Part shown: positions 45,843 through 53,657 of the stretch, one piece after another
How the letters are laid out: each line of letters opens with the position of its first letter
Position numbering within the stretch: position 1 is the first letter of the stretch
Source: an uncultured bacterium
GTDB taxonomy: Bacteria > Actinomycetota > Coriobacteriia > Coriobacteriales > Eggerthellaceae
Assembly (NCBI GenBank): GCA_905215035.1
Contig: CAJMOJ010000001.1
Location: 18,460-82,459, forward strand
Length of the DNA: 64,000 nucleotides
Direction: 5' to 3'
Translations under genes and position numbers: made by a program
Notes under the pieces: model-generated
Database searches by the model: none
The model's input: only the letters and a program-made list of their open reading frames with translations
Told to the model about the DNA's origin: nothing

Positions 45843-46328
45843 ATGGTAGATGATGTGACCTGGTATTTCACAGGATGTTTTGTAGCGCTTTTGAGTGGCG
45901 TATTGCTTGCAATTGGTATTTCTGATTGGAAATACCGTATTATTCCTAATAGGTTTATCGCTCTTCTTCTTATTTTGCGTCTGGCAGCCGGATTTGCTGT
46001 GATGGAAGGATGGCTAGAAGAAGCAACCTTTTCTTTTGCCGCAGTAGGGTCTCAGCTTGTGATGAGTATTGGTGTTTGTGGCGCCCTCACAGTATTGAAC
46101 GTATGCCTTTTGCGATGGGGCCACAGAGATGGTATCGGGTTTGGTGACATAAAACTGATTTTTGCGATGGGTCTTTTGATGCCTCCTGAGCATATGCTGG
46201 TATTTCTTTTGATAAGCTCCTGTTATGGCGTACTCCATGCCTTTATTGCGTTCATCCATACGCGTGATTCGTGTTTTCCCTTCGGACCAAGTTTGATTGC
46301 TGGATTTTGTAGTTGCATGCTGTTGTAA
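45843..46328 (+). CDS. A24-family prepilin peptidase, stand-alone
   Basis: 161 residues with about five membrane helices. The two catalytic aspartates of the type 4 prepilin peptidase family are visible: Asp-28 in ISDWKYRIIPN and Asp-102 in GIGFGDIKLIFAMG (the GxGD motif), and the C-terminal FPFGPSL motif follows. There is no N-terminal methyltransferase domain with zinc cysteines, so it is of the TadV/CpaA or archaeal type, which only cleaves. No pilin, secretion ATPase or Tad genes are in the window. The ATG at 45843 follows GAGGAGGT. The substrate is probably encoded elsewhere. Confidence 0.88.
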   Translation: MVDDVTWYFTGCFVALLSGVLLAIGISDWKYRIIPNRFIALLLILRLAAGFAVMEGWLEEATFSFAAVGSQLVMSIGVCGALTVLNVCLLRWGHRDGIGFGDIKLIFAMGLLMPPEHMLVFLLISSCYGVLHAFIAFIHTRDSCFPFGPSLIAGFCSCMLL

Positions 46329-46368
46329 CCATTGAACTAAATTTATTTCCTTACATATAAAAGAGTGC

Positions 46369-46397
46369 TTGGCTAAAAAGGGAAAAAGCACTATACT
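46369..46397 (+). promoter_or_regulatory. Promoter of tRNA-Leu
   Basis: -35 TTGGCT (46369-46374) and -10 TATACT (46392-46397), spacing 17. The tRNA begins 11 bases after the -10, so transcription would start at or near the mature 5' end. Confidence 0.7.
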
Positions 46398-46407
46398 CAA
46401 TGTCTGC

Positions 46408-46491
46408 GCCCGGGTGGCGGAACGGCAGACGCGGTGGTCTCAAAAACCATTGTCGAAAGACGTGCGGGTTCAAATCCCGCCCCGGGCACCA
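46408..46491 (+). tRNA. tRNA-Leu (anticodon CAA)
   Basis: 84 bases including an encoded CCA. Acceptor arm GCCCGGG/CCCGGGC; D arm with GGCGGAACGGCAGACGC; anticodon stem GTGGT/ACCAT closing the loop CTCAAAA, with CAA at 46441-46443, which reads UUG codons; long variable arm TTGTCGAAAGACG typical of leucine tRNAs; T arm GCGGG-TTCAAAT-CCCGC. A promoter and terminator flank it, so it is a single-gene unit. Confidence 0.97.
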
Positions 46492-46502
46492 GTTGAACTT
46501 AT

Positions 46503-46530
46503 CAAGCTAGTCATGTGACTGGCTTGTTTT
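46503..46530 (+). terminator. Terminator of tRNA-Leu
   Basis: CAAGCTAGTCA pairs with TGACTGGCTTG (one G-U pair) and is followed by TTTTGTTTTT. It lies 11 bases after the tRNA CCA end. Confidence 0.88.
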
Positions 46531-46644
46531 GTTTTTGGGCATCGCGTTTGGGGTAAAGATGAGAAATGCAGAGCATAGGCATGAATGCCTATAAGCGTTA
46601 TGCTGTCTATAAAAGCTTCGCGTGCAAAAAGAAAGGGTTGTTAT

Positions 46645-47826
46645 ATGTATAATCAAACCATGCACCATTTGGGAAGTGCCCCATCGGCAATTCGCCAGTT
46701 GTTTGCTTATGGGCAAGAACGCAAGGCGGAAATTGGTGAGGATTGCGTTTTTGATTTTTCTATTGGAAACCCTTCTGTTCCCGCCCCAGCTAAGGTCGCT
46801 GACACTATCCGTTCATTAGCTGATATGGAGCCCGCAGCGCTTCATGCCTACTCATCGGCGCAGGGGCTTGAGTCAACACGTGCTGCTATTGCAGAAAATC
46901 TAAACAAGCGTTTTGGTACGGATTATACAGCTGATAACTTTTTCTTGACTACGGGTGCGGCATCATGCCTTTCCTGTTGTTTTAGAGCACTCGCTACGCC
47001 AGGCGATGAATTTATTGTTATTGCACCTTATTTTCCCGAGTACAAGGTTTTTATTGAGAACGCCGGCGGTGTCTGCGTTGAAGTTATGGCGCGCGAAGAC
47101 AATTTTCAAATTGATTTAGCGGCTCTTGAGGCAGCACTTAATGAGCACACTAAGGCGGTTGTTATTAATTCGCCCAATAACCCTGTTGGGACCGTGTATA
47201 CGCCTGAAACATTGCAGGGGCTGAGCACGCTCCTTGAAAAGAAGAGTGCTGAATTAGGCCATCCTATCTACCTTATTTCTGATGAGCCGTATCGTGAGGT
47301 TGTATACGGCGCAGAAGTTTCTTGGGTTCCGTCTTTGTATGCTAATACGCTCGTTTGCTATTCGTGGTCAAAATCACTTTCTTTGCCAGGTGATCGCATT
47401 GGTTATGTACTTGTGCCTAATACAATGCCCGATTGGAAAGATATGTGGTTTGCCATTGCGGGTGCAGCACGCTCACTTGGCTACATTTGTGCTCCGGTTT
47501 TCTTCCAACGCGTTATTGAGGAATGTGTTGATGAACCGACCGATGTTGAGGCGTATGCTAAAAATCGTGAGGCCTTTACCCACATCCTTGATGAGCTTGG
47601 GTATACCTACATCGCCCCTGATGGTGCGTTTTATCTTTGGATTCAGGCTCTTGAACCTGACGCGCAAGCGTTCTCTGATCGTGCAAAAACACACGAGTTG
47701 CTGCTTGTCCCATCTGATTCGTTCGGTGTTTCGGGATGGGTGCGCGCAGGATATTGCATTCCTTACGACACGATCGTTAATGCGCGCGATGCGTTTGCGG
47801 CGCTTAAAGCATCCTATGAGGCCTAG
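46645..47826 (+). CDS. PLP-dependent class I aminotransferase (AspB-like)
   Basis: 393 residues of fold-type I. Motifs: FDFSIGNPSVPAP near the N-terminus, FLTTGAASCLSCCFRAL (phosphate contact), INSPNNPVGTVY, ISDEPYREVVYG and SWSKSLSLPGDRIGYV with the Schiff-base lysine. The sequence falls near aspartate/aromatic aminotransferases, but the substrate is unknown, and the N-terminal half differs from classical AspC. The ATG at 46645 follows AGAAAGGG; the longer frame from 46585 is rejected. Unlike the aminotransferase at 38771, it is not of the MocR type. A HAD phosphatase follows 45 bases later. Confidence 0.87.
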   Translation: MYNQTMHHLGSAPSAIRQLFAYGQERKAEIGEDCVFDFSIGNPSVPAPAKVADTIRSLADMEPAALHAYSSAQGLESTRAAIAENLNKRFGTDYTADNFFLTTGAASCLSCCFRALATPGDEFIVIAPYFPEYKVFIENAGGVCVEVMAREDNFQIDLAALEAALNEHTKAVVINSPNNPVGTVYTPETLQGLSTLLEKKSAELGHPIYLISDEPYREVVYGAEVSWVPSLYANTLVCYSWSKSLSLPGDRIGYVLVPNTMPDWKDMWFAIAGAARSLGYICAPVFFQRVIEECVDEPTDVEAYAKNREAFTHILDELGYTYIAPDGAFYLWIQALEPDAQAFSDRAKTHELLLVPSDSFGVSGWVRAGYCIPYDTIVNARDAFAALKASYEA

Positions 47827-47871
47827 TCGTTACGTGCTTTCAACTTCATTGTTTAGACGTGGTGCATAGCT

Positions 47872-48561
47872 ATGATTCATACAACAAGCTATAACCAGAT
47901 ACTTTCGCGTCTTTTTGATGACGATCATATATTTGAGGGTGCTATTTTTGATTGCGATGGAACTTTGCTCGATTCGCTTTATGCATGGCGAGACCTAGAG
48001 CATGCTATTGCTGACGCGTCTCAAGGAATGTCTCTTGTTACTGATGCTGATCGGGCGCTTTTGGTAAAGTATACGGTGCCTGAGACGGCGGCTTATCTTC
48101 ACCATACGCTGGGGTTTTTAGACTCATCAGCTGCTGTGGAGGCGTTTATGGATGATTTCCTTATTCGCTATTACGCCGAACAAGCTGAGCTCTTTGCGGG
48201 AGTGTATGCTTTCTTGCATGCTTGCCAGACACAAGGTGTCCGTATGGCAGTAGCGTCTTCTTCGCGTCATGCATATCTTGAGGCAGGTCTTAGGGGTGCT
48301 GGGATTTCAGATTTTTTTGAACACGTTATCTCTGTGGATGATGTGGGATTATCCAAACGTGATCCGCGTTTTTTCGAGACGGTAGCACATTTGTTGGGCA
48401 CGGATAAGAAGACTACCTGGGTATTTGATGATGCTGCTTATGCGCTTGAGACGGCTCATAAAGCAGGATTTCCTACTGTGGCCGTATTAAGCGGAGAAAA
48501 CGACTCTAATGAGTCGTTTGCACATACTGCATCTTTAGTGATTAAAGGGTTTAGTTGCTAG
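47872..48561 (+). CDS. HAD-superfamily hydrolase (phosphatase/phosphoglucomutase-like)
   Basis: 229 residues. Catalytic motif I is FDCDGTLLDS (nucleophile and acid aspartates), motif II AVASSSRHAYLEAGL, then the lysine in GLSKRDPRFFETVA (motif III) and motif IV VFDDAAYALETAHKAGF. A helical cap domain (about 30-100) places it in HAD subfamily I with beta-phosphoglucomutase and phosphoglycolate phosphatase; the substrate is unclear. The start ATG at 47872 has a poor ribosome binding site, which may mean coupling to the aminotransferase gene before it. It converges with the TetR gene. Confidence 0.83.
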   Translation: MIHTTSYNQILSRLFDDDHIFEGAIFDCDGTLLDSLYAWRDLEHAIADASQGMSLVTDADRALLVKYTVPETAAYLHHTLGFLDSSAAVEAFMDDFLIRYYAEQAELFAGVYAFLHACQTQGVRMAVASSSRHAYLEAGLRGAGISDFFEHVISVDDVGLSKRDPRFFETVAHLLGTDKKTTWVFDDAAYALETAHKAGFPTVAVLSGENDSNESFAHTASLVIKGFSC

Positions 48562-48589
48562 AAGATGAAGACCTCTTTCCAAAGCCTCT

Positions 48590-49426
48590 TTATGAGACAT
48601 AAGCCTCAAGGAGCTCATCGCTCAGTAAATCACCTGAATCACGTAATTGAAAGAATGATTCGAGTTCACTTGTCTGCTCGTGCGACATAATCTTGTTGTA
48701 ATATTCTTTTGCTTTGTGAGAGAGTTCTGCTGAATCCTGTTTTGTCGTAACAAGGCTAGGGATTGCTGCTTGTGCACTCATGCTTCCAATTTGGGTCGGA
48801 GTTAGGTTTTGAACTTGATAACCTGCTGCTTCAAGGATGAGTTGATTGCGCTCCTTGGCGTGATAATGATGTTGCAATCCATCATTAATTGAAAGAATAG
48901 TAATAGCGCGCATGCTTGCATCGCAGGCGATAAAGTCGCCACTTGCTTGGCCTTCTTCGATAACCAGCATGAGGCTATTAAAGAGTTTGCTATAGAGATT
49001 TAAAAGCGTGGTAAATTCTTTGGAGTCTTGCGATGCTGCTGTTTCAAACTCCATGAAATCAAAGGGGAGTGCACATTTTATGCGTATATCATGAACGATA
49101 AGCGCGCATAGTTTGACAATGGGACTTTCTTCTCCCTGAACAATGAGCTCAATAGCTTTTTCGGTCGTTTCAAACTTGAAAAAAGAACTTACAATGTTTT
49201 CTTTACTCGAAAAATGATAGTAAAGAGAACTGGGGTTAAGGTTTGCTGCTTGAGCAATTTGTGTCATGGTTGTTTTTGCATATCCTTGATCGCGAAACAG
49301 CTTGAGCGCTGCAGCAACGATAGATCGTTTCCGCTCATCAAGATCATCTTGGGAAGTGGGTTTGCAAATACGTTTATTAGTGCGAGCGATATTCATTGGT
49401 AGTGGCTTGCTATGATCAGCCGGCAT
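48590..49426 (-). CDS. TetR/AcrR-family transcriptional regulator
   Basis: 278 residues, long for the family (about 200). The N-terminal DNA-binding domain is clear: KRSIVAAALKLFRDQGYAKTT then MTQIAQAANLNPSSLYYHF, the TetR helix-turn-helix. About 80 extra C-terminal residues, polar and Ser/Glu-rich, extend beyond a normal ligand-binding domain. The ATG at 49426 has GGGGT upstream on the minus strand; a GTG at 49432 is also possible. It faces the ferritin gene across a 165-base gap, so ferritin control is plausible but unproven. No efflux gene is near. Confidence 0.82.
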   Translation of the reverse strand: MPADHSKPLPMNIARTNKRICKPTSQDDLDERKRSIVAAALKLFRDQGYAKTTMTQIAQAANLNPSSLYYHFSSKENIVSSFFKFETTEKAIELIVQGEESPIVKLCALIVHDIRIKCALPFDFMEFETAASQDSKEFTTLLNLYSKLFNSLMLVIEEGQASGDFIACDASMRAITILSINDGLQHHYHAKERNQLILEAAGYQVQNLTPTQIGSMSAQAAIPSLVTTKQDSAELSHKAKEYYNKIMSHEQTSELESFFQLRDSGDLLSDELLEAYVS

Positions 49427-49554
49427 ATACACCCCTAATGTAAATATTGCTTTTATCTCTATAAATCTACATAGTAGTATGAAAATTTTTTTAAATTAAG
49501 TCTTGAACATTATATTTACTAGAATTTATAGCTATCCTAGTGAGGTAAAAAGAA

Positions 49555-49574
49555 AATAATGTGAAAGCATTATT
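49555..49574. promoter_or_regulatory. Iron-box-like palindrome upstream of ferritin
   Basis: AATAATG-N6-CATTATT, a perfect 7-bp inverted repeat. The inner half-sites ATAATG and CATTAT are exactly those of the Fur box (GATAATG..CATTATC), but the spacer is six instead of five. It lies 33 bases before the ferritin start and downstream of a TTGAAC hexamer at 49503-49508. A Fur-, DtxR- or TetR-type site are all open. Confidence 0.55.
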
Positions 49575-49606
49575 GTGACTTTATTGGTTAGAAGGGAATG
49601 AACTAT

Positions 49607-50122
49607 ATGGATTCAAAAGTATATGAGTTGATCAACAACCAAATCAACAAGGAGCTCTATTCAGCATATTTATATCTCTCTTTTGCTGACTATTATGAAG
49701 AAGAAGGGCTTGACGGCTATGCAAATTGGTACATGATTCAAGCTCAAGAAGAACGTGATCATGCCCTTATTTTCCGCAATTATCTTCATGAAAATGGGCA
49801 AAAGGTAAAGCTTGAGGCTATTGCTATGCCTGATAAAACATTCGATAATTTCTTGGCTCCTCTTGAGGCGGGTCTTGAGCACGAGAAGTATGTTACAAGC
49901 TTAATTAATGATATTTATGCTGCTGCTCACGAGGCTAAAGATTATCGTTGCATGAAATTCCTCGACTGGTTTATTGAAGAGCAAATGGAGGAAGAAGATA
50001 ACGCAGAGACCATGATTACGCGTATGAAATTGTTCGGATCCGACGCAAAAGCACTCTATGATCTTAACAAGGAATATGCAGATCGTGTGTATACCACTCC
50101 ATCTCCGTTAGCGACCGCTTAA
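49607..50122 (+). CDS. ftnA: Ferritin (non-haem iron storage protein)
   Basis: 171 residues. A four-helix ferritin; forms a 24-subunit shell that oxidises and stores iron. The ferroxidase residues are in LINNQINKELYSAYLY (Glu near residue 14), YMIQAQEERDHALIF (two Glu and His near 47-50) and FLDWFIEEQMEEEDN (Glu near 124). No haem-binding methionine is seen at the BFR position. The ATG at 49607 is nine bases after GAAGGGA; the ATG at 49598 is too close. Divergent from the TetR gene, with an iron-box-like palindrome between. A clear terminator follows. Confidence 0.94.
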   Translation: MDSKVYELINNQINKELYSAYLYLSFADYYEEEGLDGYANWYMIQAQEERDHALIFRNYLHENGQKVKLEAIAMPDKTFDNFLAPLEAGLEHEKYVTSLINDIYAAAHEAKDYRCMKFLDWFIEEQMEEEDNAETMITRMKLFGSDAKALYDLNKEYADRVYTTPSPLATA

Positions 50123-50244
50123 CGGCTGATAGGACGGTGTGGCCTATGTTTTCCCATAAGGAATATTAGGGTGCATGATGACAAATGATACGGAGAGCTG
50201 AAGTAATCGCAGCATATATGAAGTAATCTATCGGGCTCATCCGT

Positions 50245-50295
50245 TAAAAAAGGGCGACATCGCGTTCTTGAAAAAGAACATGATGCCGCCCTTTG
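50245..50295 (-). terminator. Long hairpin terminator for the leftward YvlD-like gene
   Basis: AAAGGGCG at 50250-50257 pairs with CGCCCTTT at 50288-50295; the inner parts CATC/GATG and GTTCTT/AAGAAC extend the stem around a short A-rich loop. On the minus strand the hairpin ends in a T-run (the A-run at 50246-50249). It shares its right arm with the ferritin terminator. Confidence 0.8.
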
Positions 50296-50314
50296 GATTT
50301 AGGGCGTTTTTTTT
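50288..50314 (+). terminator. Rho-independent terminator of the ferritin gene
   Basis: CGCCCT (50288-50293) pairs with AGGGCG (50302-50307) across eight bases, followed by seven Ts. Its left arm is the right arm of the opposing hairpin at 50245-50295, so the two structures cannot form on the same molecule. Confidence 0.85.
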
Positions 50315-50355
50315 GGATGCTGCTTGTTCGATGCGAGCCACAAGGAGTGTTAACT

Positions 50356-50742
50356 CTATGCTGAAGGCGTTCGATTTGCTCCGGTGATAGAGTTAACAAG
50401 CATGGATACCAGTGATATGACAATAGAGGCGACAAATCCTGAACCGAATGAGTCAATATAAAATCCCGTATTAAAGAGTGTATTTGAGATCCCCGCTGCA
50501 ATATAGAGTAGTGCGGTATTAATAATCAGATAGAAGAGCCCTAAGGTGAGAATTGAAATAGGGAGACCCAAAAGTTGCATAAGGGGCTTTAGTGACATAT
50601 TCAGCAGAGCGATGATGATCGCAATGATAGCAAGAGAGGCCCATGAAGAGTTGCCGTTGTTATAAATATCAATACCAGGCACAAGCCAAACAGCAACGCC
50701 GACTGCGATGAAGATGCCTAAGGTACGTAATAAGAAATTCAT
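50356..50742 (-). CDS. YvlD-like (phage-holin 4 family) membrane protein
   Basis: 128 residues with four membrane helices (about 2-20, 32-50, 58-78 and 95-117). The layout and the segment LIIAIIIALLNMSLKPLMQLLGLPISILTLGLF (near residues 37-70, with conserved N-x-x-x-KP-x-x-x-x-x-x-x-P) match the pfam04020 family exemplified by YvlD. The family name refers to holin-like topology; no phage genes are present. YvlD-type genes are often near envelope-stress genes. The ATG at 50742 follows AAAAGGATAA on the minus strand. Convergent with ferritin, divergent from tilS. Confidence 0.83.
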   Translation of the reverse strand: MNFLLRTLGIFIAVGVAVWLVPGIDIYNNGNSSWASLAIIAIIIALLNMSLKPLMQLLGLPISILTLGLFYLIINTALLYIAAGISNTLFNTGFYIDSFGSGFVASIVISLVSMLVNSITGANRTPSA

Positions 50743-50875
50743 AAGCTTATCCTTTTAGCTAGTTGCGATTGTCTGTGTTTGACTGTAGGCTAACAGATTG
50801 CAGGAATTATGCCTATGTAAAGCGGTGAGCTGTCAACAGGGTGTGAGGTTTGTGTGAGATATAAGAGAGGCGTTC

Positions 50876-52066
50876 ATGCAAATATACATGCAAGAACTTA
50901 TTGATAAAGTTTCAAAAACGATTACAGATCATGCTCTTTTGGAATCTGACACCCCTGCGGTACTTATGGTCTCGGGCGGTTCAGATTCAACAGCACTAAC
51001 GTATCTTTTTGCCGAGTTGGCACATCAAGGACGAAGCGGGGAGACTGCCATACTTCATGTTAATCATATGTTGCGTGGGGAAGAGGCGTATGCTGATCAG
51101 GCGTTTGTTGCAAAACTAGCTGAAGCTTTGAATTTCCCCTTTTTCTGCTGTGAGATTGATGTGGCGCTTTTAGCCCAAAATGGTGGAAATATTGAAGCGA
51201 TCGGACGTGAAGAGCGCTACCTTGCTGCTCAAGAGGCGTTATCAAGTGTGTGTCTTCATGTAGGGAAGCCTATTTCTGAGGGTGTGATTGTTACTGCTCA
51301 CACGCAAGACGATCGGGTTGAAAACTTTTATATGCGTTCTATTGTTGGTACTGGTCCAGGTGGTTTTAGATCGATGCGCTATAAAAACAACGCTATTGTC
51401 CGACCTCTTTTGGACTGCTCGCGACAAGAATTACGCACGCTTCTTGAAAAGCTTCATGAAGAAAAAAAAGCGATCCTCAGCGATGCGGGAACGCTCTGGC
51501 AAGAAGACGCAACTAATGCTCATACTGATAGACTGCGAGCATATGTACGACACAAAATGGTGCCTGTTGCGCAGGCGCGCAATCCACAGCTTCTTGATAC
51601 CTTGTGTCGAACTATGAATTTGATTGCTGATGAAGACGACTATCTTGATCAGGTCACCCAAGATATCCTGTCAGATACCTTGCAATGGATTGTTGAGGCC
51701 AACACTAACGACGGGCAGCACGAAATGATTTATCCTTATCAAGAGGATCCTGGAGAAATTGTTGCGGTGCAGCTTATACCTGCTTTCGGTCAAGTTGCGC
51801 GGGCAGTGCAACGGCGTTGTGTTCATGCTGTTCTTGTTGAATTGTTGGGGAATGATGCACGGATTGACGCCTCATCTGTGACAGCAGTTTTGGAGGCGTT
51901 TGACGCTGAAGGTGCTGTGGTGTCAGGGTATGTTGCTAATATCGCGGGAGATTTGGCGGTAAGTGCAAATAAACGTGGAGTTCGTATTGAGCCGATGGCT
52001 CGTTTTCGTGCTCGAAGAAAGCCGGACAAGAAAGAAACAAAAAATCACTGCTCGCAGGAGGTATAG
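50876..52066 (+). CDS. tilS: tRNA(Ile)-lysidine synthase
   Basis: 396 residues. Attaches lysine to C34 of tRNA-Ile(CAU) so that it reads AUA codons. PP-loop ATPase core with SGGSDS at 33-38, HVNHMLRGEEAYADQAFV and TAHTQDDRVENF. The tail after about residue 250 is shorter and less conserved than in Escherichia coli TilS (432). The ATG at 50876 follows GAGAGGCG; a second in-frame ATG at 50888 is possible. The order tilS, (maf), hpt, ftsH is the conserved tilS-hpt-ftsH block of Gram-positive bacteria, with maf inserted. Its final codons contain the maf ribosome binding site. Confidence 0.93.
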   Translation: MQIYMQELIDKVSKTITDHALLESDTPAVLMVSGGSDSTALTYLFAELAHQGRSGETAILHVNHMLRGEEAYADQAFVAKLAEALNFPFFCCEIDVALLAQNGGNIEAIGREERYLAAQEALSSVCLHVGKPISEGVIVTAHTQDDRVENFYMRSIVGTGPGGFRSMRYKNNAIVRPLLDCSRQELRTLLEKLHEEKKAILSDAGTLWQEDATNAHTDRLRAYVRHKMVPVAQARNPQLLDTLCRTMNLIADEDDYLDQVTQDILSDTLQWIVEANTNDGQHEMIYPYQEDPGEIVAVQLIPAFGQVARAVQRRCVHAVLVELLGNDARIDASSVTAVLEAFDAEGAVVSGYVANIAGDLAVSANKRGVRIEPMARFRARRKPDKKETKNHCSQEV

Positions 52067-52855
52067 ATGAGCGATCCAACTTCATCATATGATCAAGAAC
52101 AAAAGCAAGATCAGATAGATGATCAGTCAGCTCCTCGCACAACACAAACTATTATTGAAGAGCCGGTGACCATCCCTCTCAATATTATTTTGGCATCGCA
52201 GTCTCCTCGTCGTAGTGAGCTTTTAGAAAAAGCAGGTGTGCGTTTTCATGTGCAATTGCCAAGTACCGAGGTAGATGAAAGTCTTGAGCCAGATGATTTG
52301 CGTGATCCGCAAGAGGCAGTTAAAAAGCTTGCTGAGCGCAAAGCGGGTGCTGTTGTACAAGATATTTTGGCTCTCAATCCGATTGGCATGGGTATTGTTA
52401 TTGGCGCTGATACTATGGTGGTATTAGACGGCAAAATCTATGGAAAGCCATATAGCGCTGATGATGCACGACGGATGTTGAGAGAATTATCGGGAAAAAC
52501 CCATCAAGTCATGACGGGTGTTTCTGTGTGGCTTCTTATGCTGACAGAAGGTCTTGAGGGGCAAGAAGGCAATGTTTCTATGGCTTTTCGATCCTTTGTT
52601 GAGACGAGTGACGTTACGTTTAAAGAATTGAGCGATGAGGATATTAATGCCTATGTCGCTACAGGAGAAACGATCGATAAGGCTGGTGCGTATGGTATCC
52701 AAGGAAAGGGCGCTGCTTTAGTTGATCATTACGAAGGTGACTATGACAACATTGTCGGTTTACCAGTAACGCGCCTTATCGAAGATTTTCCTGATTTGCT
52801 CAAAACTGAGACTGAAATCATTGTGCGTAAAGTAGTAGAGACGGTAGCGGAATAA
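52067..52855 (+). CDS. maf: Maf family nucleoside-triphosphate pyrophosphatase, with N-terminal tail
   Basis: 262 residues compared with about 190-200 in typical Maf proteins. The first ~36 residues are acidic and Gln-rich (SSYDQEQKQDQIDDQ); the catalytic part begins NIILASQSPRRSELLEKAG, with VIGADTMVVLDGKIYGKP and GAYGIQGKGAALVDHYEGDYDN as the other motifs. It hydrolyses dTTP/UTP or modified nucleotides to monophosphates, or removes non-canonical bases, and is linked to septum arrest in Bacillus. An extra stretch before TSDVTFKEL (about 160-175) is also longer than usual. The ATG directly follows the tilS stop; GGAGGT lies within tilS. Confidence 0.9.
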   Translation: MSDPTSSYDQEQKQDQIDDQSAPRTTQTIIEEPVTIPLNIILASQSPRRSELLEKAGVRFHVQLPSTEVDESLEPDDLRDPQEAVKKLAERKAGAVVQDILALNPIGMGIVIGADTMVVLDGKIYGKPYSADDARRMLRELSGKTHQVMTGVSVWLLMLTEGLEGQEGNVSMAFRSFVETSDVTFKELSDEDINAYVATGETIDKAGAYGIQGKGAALVDHYEGDYDNIVGLPVTRLIEDFPDLLKTETEIIVRKVVETVAE

Positions 52856-53035
52856 CAAAAATGAGCGTTTGTAAGTACGCGCGTACTAAAAAGATTGCGG
52901 CTGAGTGGTGAAGATTGGTTGAAGTTAGGTTGCTAAATGGGCAAAATCGCGAGCGATGAGGTCTGTTCTGCTAAACTAGTCATTTGTATCACACAAAGTA
53001 GAGTGTAAGGTAATTGCATAAGGAAGAAGGATGCG

Positions 53036-53584
53036 GTGGACTTAGACCCTCAGACTCCAGAACCTGCTATCGGTCGTATGCTCTTTTCGGAAGAAGAGAT
53101 TAAGGCTGCGGTCAAAAGAATAGGTGCGCAAATCACAAAAGACTACCAGGGCAAGCCGTTGGTGGTTATTTCTGTTTTGCGTGGAGCTGCTATCTTTATG
53201 GCGGATCTTGTACGAGAAATCGACCTTCCGCTTGAGATGGACTATATGGCAGTATCGTCATACGGTAATGGTGCTAAAAGTTCAGGAGTTGTGCGAATCT
53301 TAAAAGACTTGTCGTCTGATATTGAAGGTCGTCACGTAATTATTGCAGAAGACATTTTGGATTCTGGACTTACCCTACGATATCTTTTAAAGAACTTAGA
53401 GGTTCGTCATCCTGCTTCACTGGAAGTCGCTACGCTTTTGCGCAAGGATACCCCAAATCAGGCTGATATCGCCTGTAAATATGTCGGCTTTGAATGTCCT
53501 GATGATTTCATCGTTGGGTACGGCCTTGATTTCGCAGAACGCTATCGCAATCTTCCCTATATTGCGGTTCTTGATATGAAATAA
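53036..53584 (+). CDS. hpt: Hypoxanthine phosphoribosyltransferase
   Basis: 182 residues. Converts hypoxanthine and guanine to IMP and GMP with PRPP. The PRPP motif is VIIAEDILDSGLTL, the pyrophosphate loop is VISVLRGAAIFMADLVREI, and SSYGNGAKSSGVVRILKDL is the flexible loop. The start is GTG at 53036 after AGAAGGA. The 180-base gap upstream holds a perfect 14-bp palindrome AGTACGCGCGTACT at 52874-52887 and no clear promoter. Located before ftsH, as in many Gram-positive genomes. Confidence 0.95.
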   Translation: MDLDPQTPEPAIGRMLFSEEEIKAAVKRIGAQITKDYQGKPLVVISVLRGAAIFMADLVREIDLPLEMDYMAVSSYGNGAKSSGVVRILKDLSSDIEGRHVIIAEDILDSGLTLRYLLKNLEVRHPASLEVATLLRKDTPNQADIACKYVGFECPDDFIVGYGLDFAERYRNLPYIAVLDMK

Positions 53585-53657
53585 GTAGGTAGCGCAAGTA
53601 AGCCTTGTTTGTCTCGTACAGAGATCACGGTAATGAATTAAGGAAATACAGCACGTT

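Noticed and set aside
52874..52887. Perfect 14-bp palindrome AGTACGCGCGTACT before hpt.
   Set aside because: Kept as a note only: no second copy or regulator was found, and one palindrome of this length is expected by chance in a window this size.
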